Source of the DNA: Deltaproteobacteria bacterium
Lineage (GTDB): Bacteria; Bdellovibrionota; UBA1018
Direction of reading: 5' to 3'
NCBI GenBank assembly: GCA_016194835.1
Contig: JACQAU010000343.1
Location: forward strand, 1-7,220
Length of the DNA: 7,220 nt
Part shown: positions 1 through 6,366 of the stretch, in pieces
Position numbering within the stretch: position 1 is the stretch's first letter
Layout of the letters: every line of letters starts with the position of its first letter
The notes under the pieces: model-generated
Told to the model about the DNA's origin: nothing
Database searches by the model: none
The model's input: only the letters and a program-made list of their open reading frames with translations
Made by a program: the position numbers and the translations under genes

Positions 1-894
1 ATGTTTGGTGATGTATATTTGGTGAACAAGCATAGCACCACAGCATATGAGGATCAAAAAGGATTTTGGATTAGACGTATTTATTTTACATATGATTATA
101 ATATCGATGAGCAGCTGTCTACTCGATTCAGACTAGAAGCTGCGGGCAATGATTTCAAGGACGGAGAATCCAAAATGTCTCCATTTGTGAAAGATGCATA
201 CCTGTTATGGAAGTTGGCAGGTCAAAATTTCTATGTGGGATTATCTGGAGCTCCAACATTTGATGTAGTTGAAAGTCACTGGGGTCTAAGACCTGTTGAA
301 AAAAGTCCTGAGGATTTATGGAAGTTTGGATCATCAAGAAGTTTTGGTTTGGCTATGAAAGGAAGCTTTTCAGATGGTCTGTTGGGATATCATCTCATGC
401 TTGGAAGTAGAGAGGGCGAAAAGAGCGATATGAACAAAGGTAAGAAAGTATTCTTTTCTCTCACAAGCTCTCCCATCAAAGAACTTTTACTTGAAGCCTA
501 TATGGACTACGAGCACGATACTAAAGATTACACTACACATTTATTTGCTGGATATAAGACAGAGTCATTTAGGATGGGTGGGCAATTTGCAAGAACACGT
601 CAAGTAGACGCTTTGAAAGGGAGTTATAATTTTGTATCATGCTACGGCGCTTTCAAATTCATGGAACAATGGCAGGCTTTTGCTCGCGTAGATGTTCTTT
701 CTGACAAAGGTTTGGGAGATCAGGCTTATCTCAGAATAAGTAAAAGTGCTAAGCCAACTTTATATTTAGCTGGTGTTGATTATGAAATCATGAAAAGCGC
801 CCATGTGATGCCAAATATAGAGTTCGTCAAATATGATGACAGCAGTGTAAATAGTGATTTGATCACACGCCTTACTTTTTCTTGGGTATTTTAA
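1..894 (+). CDS. Outer-membrane beta-barrel porin-like protein, 3' part (5' end outside window)
   Basis: The 297 visible residues look like the C-terminal part of a porin-type outer-membrane beta-barrel (phosphate-selective or oligomeric porin style). Alternating aromatic/polar strands and short acidic turns run throughout, for example GFWIRRIYFTYDY (21-33), LSTRFRLEAAG (39-49) and YLAGVDYEIM (255-264). The chain ends in LTFSWVF, with the terminal Phe preceded by aromatic and hydrophobic residues typical of the BAM-recognised beta-signal. There is no signal peptide, and the first base of the window is already in frame, so the Met at position 1 is probably internal and the true start lies upstream. 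The role is presumably passive diffusion or specific uptake across the outer membrane; the substrate is unknown. The stop codon overlaps the stop of the convergent ftcD gene. A link to the downstream redox operon is not supported. Family membership is judged by eye only; another barrel family is possible. Confidence 0.75.
   Translation: MFGDVYLVNKHSTTAYEDQKGFWIRRIYFTYDYNIDEQLSTRFRLEAAGNDFKDGESKMSPFVKDAYLLWKLAGQNFYVGLSGAPTFDVVESHWGLRPVEKSPEDLWKFGSSRSFGLAMKGSFSDGLLGYHLMLGSREGEKSDMNKGKKVFFSLTSSPIKELLLEAYMDYEHDTKDYTTHLFAGYKTESFRMGGQFARTRQVDALKGSYNFVSCYGAFKFMEQWQAFARVDVLSDKGLGDQAYLRISKSAKPTLYLAGVDYEIMKSAHVMPNIEFVKYDDSSVNSDLITRLTFSWVF
891..894. other. Overlapping convergent stop codons (TTAA)
   Basis: The tetramer TTAA serves both genes. 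Bases 892-894 read TAA for the rightward porin-like gene, and the complement of 891-893 reads TAA for the leftward ftcD gene. The two reading frames therefore overlap by four bases and leave no intergenic space for a terminator. Confidence 0.95.
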
Positions 895-2732
895 GAAAGT
901 AATAGCGCATCTACGTGATATTCTACTGTTTGCAGTAGAATTTTTGATTTTGCTAAGAGTTCTTGGCATTGTTTTTGTTTTTCTGATTTGTATTGCAGGT
1001 CATTTATGATTTGTTTTAAATTAACATAAACGTTCCAAATACCTGCACGAACTCCAGAAAAACCCATTTGCACTCCGGTAGCGGCGTCAGTTATAGAGTT
1101 TTTGTTTCCTAGGTTTATTACTTCGCTGGCAAGCTCCATAGCTAGAAAACTGGTTTGAGCAGTCTTTAATGGAGTTTCTATTGCAGTTTTTAATCCTTCT
1201 TGTATTTTTAGGTCACGGTGTCGCTTTTCTTGTTCTGTGTTTTTTGTGAGTCGCAGGGCTGTTAAATAATCATTGAACGCTTGTGTATCTTCGTCAATGA
1301 GTTGTAAAAGTTCGTCTTTTAGAGACTGGGCTTTTTCTGCAAGTGTGACAAGTTTATGATCTTTTTCTACTTCTTTGCCGTGACTCAAGTTAGCAACCAT
1401 TGCTGCAAGTGCTGCTCCCAGAGAGCCTGCAAGCGCAGCAATTGAACCCCCGCCTGGTGCCGGGCTACTTCGTGACACCTCATCTGTAAAATCCATTACA
1501 TTCATTTTTACTAGTGCATTTTCCTTTATTTGTGACATACCAATTACCTTTTTTTCTAATTCAAATGGAGTCGTATCATCTAATCCCATCGAAAAAATAG
1601 CAGTATTTAAAATATCTACTATTGGAACTCCAGTTGATTGATCTTGTTTTTTTAAATAATACTTACCAGCTTCTAAAAGCGCAGAGTAGGGGATCAGTCC
1701 TATAATTTCGCTACCTGTGACAATAATGCCACGTTCATAAGCTAATTTTCTTACTTCTTCTAATACAATGTGAGGAGGAGTAACGTTGTGATCAGTTAAG
1801 TTAATAGAAATTTGTGCTCGCTTATACTCATCAACATACCATCCAATAGCTTTACAATGCTTAAATTTACCAGATTTATATGCAGAATGGTTTTCTTGAT
1901 TATCACTTAAGATATCATTTAGTTTTAAAAGTTCACTTAGGTCATACTGATGGCTTTGTTGACAATGTGTCTTAGTTTCAGAAAAAGTTTGTCCACTAAA
2001 ACCGCAATCTCCACATGGGAAATGATTTTGCTGATAAACCAGCTTTTCGCCTTTAAAGTAAAAGGGGCTATTATTTTGTTTTCTAGCAACTCTTCCTTTT
2101 TCTCTTAATTCATAGGCAATGTCAGTTGCATATTGTTTATTTTGAGTATTGAGTGTGATGTTATAGGCAATTAAGAATTTGCGGGCGCCGATTACTGTAG
2201 CACCGGTATGTGGATTAAACTCAGTGGGACCAAAATCAGGTTTCCACTTGGGGTCTTTTAGTCTCTCTTTGAGACTTTCATATTCTCCGCGTCTGATGTC
2301 AGACAAGTTTTTACGATAAGCTATATGCGTTACTTCTTCGTAAAGATAAACTGGAATATTTAATTCTGTCCCAACGCGTTGGCCTAGTTTTCTTGCAATT
2401 TCTATGCACTCGGACATGCTTGTGCCTTCAACAGGAATAAATGGGCATACATCAGTTGCTCCAATTCGTGGGTGTGTTCCCTTATGTTTTGACATGTCAA
2501 TTAATTCTTTTGCCTTCGCAATGGCCTGAAATGCCGCTTCAGCTACTGAAGATGGATCGCCAACAAAAGTGACCACTGTTCGGTTTGTGTCACCACCTAG
2601 CTCAACATTTAATAATTTAACATTATTAACTTTTTCTATTGCATCTGTAATTTGTCTTATTTTACTTGAGTCTTTGCCTTCTGAAAAATTTGGAACACAT
2701 TCTACAATCTGTAGTTTCGACGTTGACTCCAT
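891..2732 (-). CDS. ftcD: Bifunctional glutamate formimidoyltransferase / formimidoyltetrahydrofolate cyclodeaminase with metal-binding insert
   Basis: This cytosolic enzyme moves the formimino group of N-formimidoyl-L-glutamate (from histidine breakdown) to tetrahydrofolate, then deaminates the product to 5,10-methenyl-THF and ammonia. The N-terminal transferase domain begins with IVECVPNFSEGKD (9-21) and holds KGTHPRIGATDVCPFIPV (84-101); His87 aligns with the catalytic His82 of the mammalian enzyme. The domain continues with GATVIGARKFLIAYNI (177-192), CKAIGWYVDEYKRAQIS (293-309) and VTGSEIIGLIPYSALLEAG (338-356). The C-terminal cyclodeaminase domain (about 405-613) shows SSPAPGGGSIAALAGSLGAA (422-441). 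At 613 residues it is about 70 longer than the 541-residue human protein, mainly from an insert at about 217-291. The start is the only usable one: an in-frame stop lies about 30 bases upstream. The purine run before it is very close to the ATG, so the ribosome site is weak. No other histidine-utilisation gene is visible nearby. Confidence 0.96.
   Translation of the reverse strand: MESTSKLQIVECVPNFSEGKDSSKIRQITDAIEKVNNVKLLNVELGGDTNRTVVTFVGDPSSVAEAAFQAIAKAKELIDMSKHKGTHPRIGATDVCPFIPVEGTSMSECIEIARKLGQRVGTELNIPVYLYEEVTHIAYRKNLSDIRRGEYESLKERLKDPKWKPDFGPTEFNPHTGATVIGARKFLIAYNITLNTQNKQYATDIAYELREKGRVARKQNNSPFYFKGEKLVYQQNHFPCGDCGFSGQTFSETKTHCQQSHQYDLSELLKLNDILSDNQENHSAYKSGKFKHCKAIGWYVDEYKRAQISINLTDHNVTPPHIVLEEVRKLAYERGIIVTGSEIIGLIPYSALLEAGKYYLKKQDQSTGVPIVDILNTAIFSMGLDDTTPFELEKKVIGMSQIKENALVKMNVMDFTDEVSRSSPAPGGGSIAALAGSLGAALAAMVANLSHGKEVEKDHKLVTLAEKAQSLKDELLQLIDEDTQAFNDYLTALRLTKNTEQEKRHRDLKIQEGLKTAIETPLKTAQTSFLAMELASEVINLGNKNSITDAATGVQMGFSGVRAGIWNVYVNLKQIINDLQYKSEKQKQCQELLAKSKILLQTVEYHVDALLLS
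920..945 (+). terminator. Rho-independent terminator of the porin-like gene, embedded in ftcD
   Basis: The arms ATTCTACTG (920-928) and CAGTAGAAT (933-941) are perfect reverse complements of 9 bases with a four-base loop TTTG. The right arm runs directly into a T-run (941-945), followed by a further T-rich stretch. The hairpin starts 26 bases after the porin-like stop codon. The T-run lies only on the + strand side, so it should end rightward transcripts; read leftward, the hairpin is preceded by A's and is not a terminator. It sits within codons 598-605 of ftcD. The stem has only three G-C pairs, so strength may be moderate. Confidence 0.75.
1944..2021 (-). other. C2H2-type metal-binding motif inside the FtcD insert
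   Basis: Within the extra segment of FtcD, Cys240, Cys243, His256 and His261 are spaced C-x2-C-x12-H-x4-H, which matches the classic C2H2 zinc-finger spacing. The expected hydrophobic core positions between the second Cys and first His are not well kept: Phe residues are at 245 and 250. The fold is therefore uncertain; a small structural zinc site is the most reasonable reading. The segment lies between ELREKGR (208-214) and CKAIGWY (293-299). In the mammalian enzyme only a short loop links the equivalent stretches. Confidence 0.6.
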
Positions 2733-2780
2733 GCCTTCTTTTCTAGCACGAGTTTAAGATAAGTAAATGAAATAAAACCG

Positions 2781-2803
2781 TTATGAGAATTTTTGTCTCA
2801 CAA
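2781..2803. promoter_or_regulatory. Interrupted palindrome in the divergent intergenic region (candidate operator)
   Basis: TGAGA (2784-2788) and TCTCA (2796-2800) are perfect inverted repeats separated by seven bases. The symmetry extends imperfectly to TT (2781-2782) and AA (2802-2803), with one mismatched pair. It lies 48 bases upstream of the ftcD start and about 100 bases upstream of the respiratory operon start, a suitable place for a dimeric regulator. It does not match the CRP or FNR consensus well, and no regulator is assigned. Confidence 0.3.
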
Positions 2804-2845
2804 TACAAAATACTTAAATTATAAAAAAAGAAGCATTAATAACTA

Positions 2846-2874
2846 TTGGTTTTTATTTTATTTTATTTTATTAT
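2846..2874 (+). promoter_or_regulatory. Candidate sigma70-type promoter of the redox operon
   Basis: TTGGTT (2846-2851) and TATTAT (2869-2874) are 17 bases apart and resemble -35 and -10 boxes (three of six and five of six consensus bases). Transcription would start near 2881, giving a leader of about 20 bases that contains the strong ribosome site. The spacer is made mainly of TTTTA repeats. The region is so AT-rich that chance matches are common. A second possible -35-like TTGTCT (2793-2798) lies in the palindrome but has no well-spaced -10. Confidence 0.35.
2851..2870 (+). repeat. Tandem pentanucleotide repeat, TTTTA x4
   Basis: Four exact consecutive copies of TTTTA lie immediately upstream of the redox operon, in the spacer of the candidate promoter. 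The unit length is not a multiple of the helical repeat, so copy-number changes would alter promoter spacing if the promoter call is right. Confidence 0.9.
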
Positions 2875-2891
2875 TAAAAATATATTTTTTT

Positions 2892-2898
2892 AGGGAGG
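2892..2898 (+). promoter_or_regulatory. Strong Shine-Dalgarno of the ferredoxin-subunit gene
   Basis: AGGGAGG lies four bases before the ATG at 2903. It is a near-complete match to the anti-Shine-Dalgarno sequence and fixes this start codon. Confidence 0.85.
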
Positions 2899-2902
2899 TT
2901 TT

Positions 2903-3736
2903 ATGGATACACATGAAAAAAATAAAAATAAATCTGAGCTGGATCGACGCGAACTTTTATCGCATCTTTCTAAGACAGGTGCTGGCGCGCTTGCTGTGGT
3001 CTTAGTGGGTGGAGGTGTGATTTCTATGCTGCGATCAGCTTCAGCAAGCACTTCAGCGAGTACTGGTAAGCGAAAATTTAGATATGGTATGGTGATTGAT
3101 ACCCGCCGATGTGTTGGATGTGAGGCATGTGTAGTAGCATGCAAGGCAGAAAACAAGACTCCACCTGGAGTTTTTAATAATATTGTTTTAAAGGAACCAG
3201 ACAAAAAGAGCAGTGTAGAGAAACCCTTGTTTATGTCCAGGCCATGTTTTCACTGTGAAAATCCTCCGTGTGTACCTGCGTGTCCGAAAGATGCTACTTA
3301 CAAGCGAGAAAGTGACGGTATCGTGGTGGTCGATTATGATCGTTGTGTAGGTTATCAAGATTGCATTGATGCCTGTCCTTACGGAGCGCGTACTTTTGAT
3401 GAAGGAAAAGACTATCCAGCTGTGACCGAGAAAACTCCGTATGCTCAGGTACCATCACCCGAGTACAATCAGTTCAGACTTCGTGAAGGAGACACAAAAA
3501 CAGAAGAAAAAGTGCGAAAATGCACATTCTGTTTACATCTCCAAGATCAAGAGGGACGGTATGACAAGAAGGCCGGACGTTGGCCCGCCTGTGCGAAAAC
3601 CTGCACTGGTCATGCGATTCATTTTGGGGACTTCAATGATCCTGATAGCGATGTCTCAAAGTTACTTAAAGAACGAAAAAGCATTCGTTTAAAAGAGAAC
3701 CTCGGAACTCAGCCAAATGTTTATTATCTGGTGTAA
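2903..3736 (+). CDS. Tat-exported four-cluster ferredoxin subunit of a molybdoenzyme (NrfC/PsrB/TtrB type)
   Basis: This is the electron-transfer subunit that should carry electrons between a membrane partner and the catalytic subunit encoded next. The N-terminus has a twin-arginine signal: RR at 15-16 in DRRELLSHLSK, a hydrophobic stretch at 26-43, and a possible AxA cleavage site at 46-48. Four Cys groups follow: Cys70/73/76/80, Cys115/118/123/127, Cys148/(Tyr151)/154/158 and Cys207/210/230/234. The C-terminal FGDFNDPDSDVSKLL (241-255) and the ending NVYYLV are typical of the PsrB/NrfC group, and the 277-residue length fits. In the third group the second Cys is Tyr151 (CVGY, not CxxC). In NarH and the EbdB/DdhB-type subunits an aromatic residue at this place goes with a [3Fe-4S] cluster, so three [4Fe-4S] and one [3Fe-4S] clusters are inferred. 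The gene starts the operon and ends 28 bases before the catalytic gene. The substrate is not indicated. Confidence 0.93.
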   Translation: MDTHEKNKNKSELDRRELLSHLSKTGAGALAVVLVGGGVISMLRSASASTSASTGKRKFRYGMVIDTRRCVGCEACVVACKAENKTPPGVFNNIVLKEPDKKSSVEKPLFMSRPCFHCENPPCVPACPKDATYKRESDGIVVVDYDRCVGYQDCIDACPYGARTFDEGKDYPAVTEKTPYAQVPSPEYNQFRLREGDTKTEEKVRKCTFCLHLQDQEGRYDKKAGRWPACAKTCTGHAIHFGDFNDPDSDVSKLLKERKSIRLKENLGTQPNVYYLV

Positions 3737-3750
3737 ATATTATTTTTGAT

Positions 3751-3757
3751 AAAGGAG
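3751..3757 (+). promoter_or_regulatory. Shine-Dalgarno of the catalytic-subunit gene
   Basis: AAAGGAG lies seven bases before the ATG at 3765, an optimal arrangement. It supports this start, which is also the one that gives a complete Tat signal. Confidence 0.85.
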
Positions 3758-3764
3758 TGTAACA

Positions 3765-6317
3765 ATGTACATATTTGATGAAAAAATTGGACGTCGAAAG
3801 TTTATTAGGGATGTAGCTGCTGCTAGTGCTGTGACAGCTGTTGGTCTTGGAACAAATAGTTTAGCCAAAACGGAAAAATCTCCAGAAAAATCTAAAGGCA
3901 AGAAAAAAAAAGCTATACCACAGGAGCTAGCGGTTAATGCTGCAGGGAAAAAACATTGGGGACGCGAAGCAGGTGAGTGGATACCTACATGTTGCAATAT
4001 GTGCGGTGGTCAGTCTGGTGTTCTTGTTCATGTGGTTGATGGAGTGGTCGAAAAGATAGAGCCCAATCATTGGAATCCCAATAACTATAGCAATATTTCA
4101 ACCGACTTTTTTGATGGATATACGGAAGCCTACGGTTGCAAAGAAGGTGGCGCGATTTGTCCCAAAGGTAATGCTGGGATTATGCAACTCTATGATCCAG
4201 ATCGAATAAAAAAACCATTAAAACGAACCAATCCTGATAAGTCACCTGGAGCTGATCCGAAGTGGAAAGAAATTTCATGGGATGAAGCACTTGATGAAAT
4301 TGCCCAAAAGATGCGCACCTTGCGAGATGCTGGAGAAGCTCAAAAGTTGCTTTGGATGAGTGAGGATCACTCATTTACTCACGTGCAGGGAGATTTTTGC
4401 ACACTTTACGGTACGCCAAATTATGTCATGCATTCCAACATATGTGATGTAGCCAGAAAGGCGTCATTTAAGGCAGTAATGGGTGATGACCGGCCACTGG
4501 CGGATTTTCTTCAGTCCAATTATATCCTGCTTTTTGGTTGGAACCCGTCGAGTGCGATCAAATGGGTACATTTGCCCAGAATTCTTACGCGTGGAATAGA
4601 GAAAGGCGCAAAGTTAGTTGTTGTGGATCCATATCTTTCAGATACTGCAGCAAAAGCTCATGAGTGGGTGTCAATTCGTCCAGCTACGGACGGAGCATTG
4701 GCGCTAGCGATGGGTCACGTAATTGTGCACGATAAACTCTACAATAAAGAGTTTGTTAAAAATTGGACGGTTGGCTTTAAGGAATATTCTGAGTTTGTCA
4801 AAGACAAGACTCCAGCATGGGCTGAAAAAATTACTAGTGTTCCGGCTAAGACTATAGAACGGTTGGCAAAGGAAGTTGCAAAAGCTAAGGCGGCCTGCAT
4901 AGATGTTTGGAGCGGTCCGGGTCAGCATAGCAATGGAGTACAAGGTGGACGTGCGATTGCCATGCTAGGTGCACTAGTCGGTGGATACGATCGCCCAGGC
5001 ACGCTAGTCTCGCCAGATAAAAAAGGCAATAAACATGGCCATTGTGATCCGACTGAGGATGCCGCAAAAACTAAGAAACTTCCTACGTTTGATGAAGCTA
5101 AGAAATATCCTCTAGGCCATTCATCGGGTGTTTACACACAGATGTTCGAAAACTTAGCCGAGGACAAGGGTCCATATAAGCCAAAGATGATGATGTGTGT
5201 TTTTCAGAATCCAATGATGTCCATTCCTGGGCCTGCTACAGTGGCTAAGGCGATATCTAAGCTAGAAACTTTTGTTGTGATAGATACAATGCTGAGTGAA
5301 ACCGCAAAGCTAGCGGATTATGTATTGCCTGGAACTACTTATCTGGAAAGATACGATCTCAATACTCATTGGGTGACTTGGGGTTGTATGGCTTTGAGAC
5401 AGCCTGTTGTGAAACCATTGTTTGGTCAACTTGCCGAGTATGAAGTCGTGGCTGCATTGGGACGACGTCTAAAACTTAAAGATCACGAAGGCAAGGAATT
5501 TTTTAAGGTGGGTCCTTTGTCTGGAAAACCTATTGAAGATCTCAAAGGCTGGTACGAAGATTTCTTATCTAATGAAGTAAAAAAAGGTGCGCCAGGAATG
5601 ACTTTAGCAGAACTCAAAGCACTACCTGGTGCCGTTTGGGTGGATAAGAAAGGCACAAGATACGAAAAATACAAAAACGTACTAGCAGAAGACAAGCTGA
5701 AAACTGCCTGGTTCGATGGAGATCCAAAAACAGAGGGCACCGGAATATATGATAAACCTAAAGACAAAGGTGGTAAGAGGATAGGAATTGTTGTTGGTGG
5801 TAAACCGGTTCAAGGCTTTGCTACGTCAAGTGGAAAGGTTGAACTGTACGCCAAGTGGATGATTGACAAGAAAGATGCGCAGGGTCGTCCGGTAAACCCA
5901 CTCCCAGAATACACGCCTCGCGACTGGATGCCTTCTGCAGATTATCCTTTTTATCACATCAACTGGAAGGAAGCGAGTCACACACACACTAGAACACAGA
6001 ACAATCCGTGGCTCTTGGACCTAAAGTCTGAGAATCCACTGATTATGCATCCACTAGCAGCAAAGCGATTGAATGTACGCACTGGGGATGTTGTTTGGTT
6101 AGAATCACCATATGGAAAAGTCAAGGGCAAGGTAAAAGTATCTAAACGCATTCATCCAGAAGTGGTAGGATTACAGCACGGATTTGGACACACTGCTTTA
6201 GGAAAGAAAGCTGCCGGTGTGGGAACCTCAGATGCTTCTTTGCGGCCAACCAAGTCAGATGCATTGTCTGGACAGGCATTGCATAAAGAGGCCTGCGTGC
6301 GGATTGTAAAGGCCTGA
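3765..6317 (+). CDS. Tat-exported molybdopterin oxidoreductase catalytic subunit (PsrA/PhsA/ArrA-like, DMSO reductase superfamily)
   Basis: This 850-residue bis-MGD enzyme is expected to act in the periplasm, paired with the upstream ferredoxin subunit. The Tat signal is GRRKFIR (9-15) plus a short hydrophobic stretch to about residue 34, followed by a Lys-rich linker (36-49). The N-terminal iron-sulfur motif is at 76-84 with GAICPKGNAGI (129-139). The central molybdopterin domain (about 145-570) includes LYDPDRIKKPLKR (142-154), ISWDEALDEIA (170-180), KLVVVDPYLSDTAAKAHEWV (283-302) and DYVLPGTTYLERYD (518-531). The C-terminal dinucleotide-binding domain (about 725-845) includes HPLAAKRLNVRTGDVVWLES (762-781). 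Cys227 in HSNICDVAR is the best candidate molybdenum ligand, as in Cys-ligated polysulfide, thiosulfate and arsenate reductases. The motif CCNMCGGQS has Ser84 where the third cluster Cys is expected. The substrate cannot be assigned; sulfur, arsenic or selenium oxyanions are possible from the family. Confidence 0.93.
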   Translation: MYIFDEKIGRRKFIRDVAAASAVTAVGLGTNSLAKTEKSPEKSKGKKKKAIPQELAVNAAGKKHWGREAGEWIPTCCNMCGGQSGVLVHVVDGVVEKIEPNHWNPNNYSNISTDFFDGYTEAYGCKEGGAICPKGNAGIMQLYDPDRIKKPLKRTNPDKSPGADPKWKEISWDEALDEIAQKMRTLRDAGEAQKLLWMSEDHSFTHVQGDFCTLYGTPNYVMHSNICDVARKASFKAVMGDDRPLADFLQSNYILLFGWNPSSAIKWVHLPRILTRGIEKGAKLVVVDPYLSDTAAKAHEWVSIRPATDGALALAMGHVIVHDKLYNKEFVKNWTVGFKEYSEFVKDKTPAWAEKITSVPAKTIERLAKEVAKAKAACIDVWSGPGQHSNGVQGGRAIAMLGALVGGYDRPGTLVSPDKKGNKHGHCDPTEDAAKTKKLPTFDEAKKYPLGHSSGVYTQMFENLAEDKGPYKPKMMMCVFQNPMMSIPGPATVAKAISKLETFVVIDTMLSETAKLADYVLPGTTYLERYDLNTHWVTWGCMALRQPVVKPLFGQLAEYEVVAALGRRLKLKDHEGKEFFKVGPLSGKPIEDLKGWYEDFLSNEVKKGAPGMTLAELKALPGAVWVDKKGTRYEKYKNVLAEDKLKTAWFDGDPKTEGTGIYDKPKDKGGKRIGIVVGGKPVQGFATSSGKVELYAKWMIDKKDAQGRPVNPLPEYTPRDWMPSADYPFYHINWKEASHTHTRTQNNPWLLDLKSENPLIMHPLAAKRLNVRTGDVVWLESPYGKVKGKVKVSKRIHPEVVGLQHGFGHTALGKKAAGVGTSDASLRPTKSDALSGQALHKEACVRIVKA
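3903..3911 (+). repeat. Run of nine A's early in the catalytic-subunit gene
   Basis: Nine consecutive A's encode three of the lysines in the linker after the Tat signal (codons 47-49). A slip of one base in replication or transcription would shift the frame after about 50 codons and remove the enzyme. No evidence of slippage is visible in this copy, which is in frame. Confidence 0.85.
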
Positions 6318-6324
6318 TTTTAAA

Positions 6325-6353
6325 TTGAAGTGACACTTTATTTGGTGTAGATT
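6325..6353 (+). promoter_or_regulatory. Weak candidate internal promoter before the NnrS-like gene
   Basis: TTGAAG (6325-6330) and TAGATT (6348-6353) are 17 bases apart, each matching four of six consensus bases. A transcript would begin only about seven bases before the ATG at 6367, which would fit the absence of any Shine-Dalgarno there. The match is weak, and read-through from the upstream genes is equally likely. Confidence 0.2.
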
Positions 6354-6366
6354 TATAGATTCAATT

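Noticed and set aside
1..3. ATG at the window start as the true start of the porin-like gene
   Set aside because: No signal peptide follows, and the protein begins in what looks like the middle of a barrel; the true start is probably upstream of the window.
854..866. Short inverted repeat GTGAT/ATCAC as a terminator for leftward ftcD transcription
   Set aside because: The stem has only five pairs with a three-base loop, and no T-run follows in either direction.
1944..2021. C2H2 finger as a sign of a DNA-binding regulator
   Set aside because: The motif is an insert within a clearly enzymatic protein and lacks the usual hydrophobic core spacing; a structural metal site is more likely.
2569..2757. 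Small + strand open frame opposite the ftcD start
   Set aside because: It is antisense to a strongly conserved enzyme domain and has no independent coding evidence.
2793..3005. A 70-residue + strand open frame in the intergenic region overlapping the ferredoxin-subunit gene
   Set aside because: It is Lys/Phe/Tyr-rich from AT-rich DNA, has no ribosome site, and runs out of frame into a clearly real gene.
3765..6317. Naming the enzyme as arsenate (ArrA), thiosulfate (PhsA), polysulfide (PsrA) or tetrathionate (TtrA) reductase
   Set aside because: The superfamily and probable Cys ligand are clear, but no substrate-specific motif could be recognised by eye and no diagnostic accessory gene is in the window.
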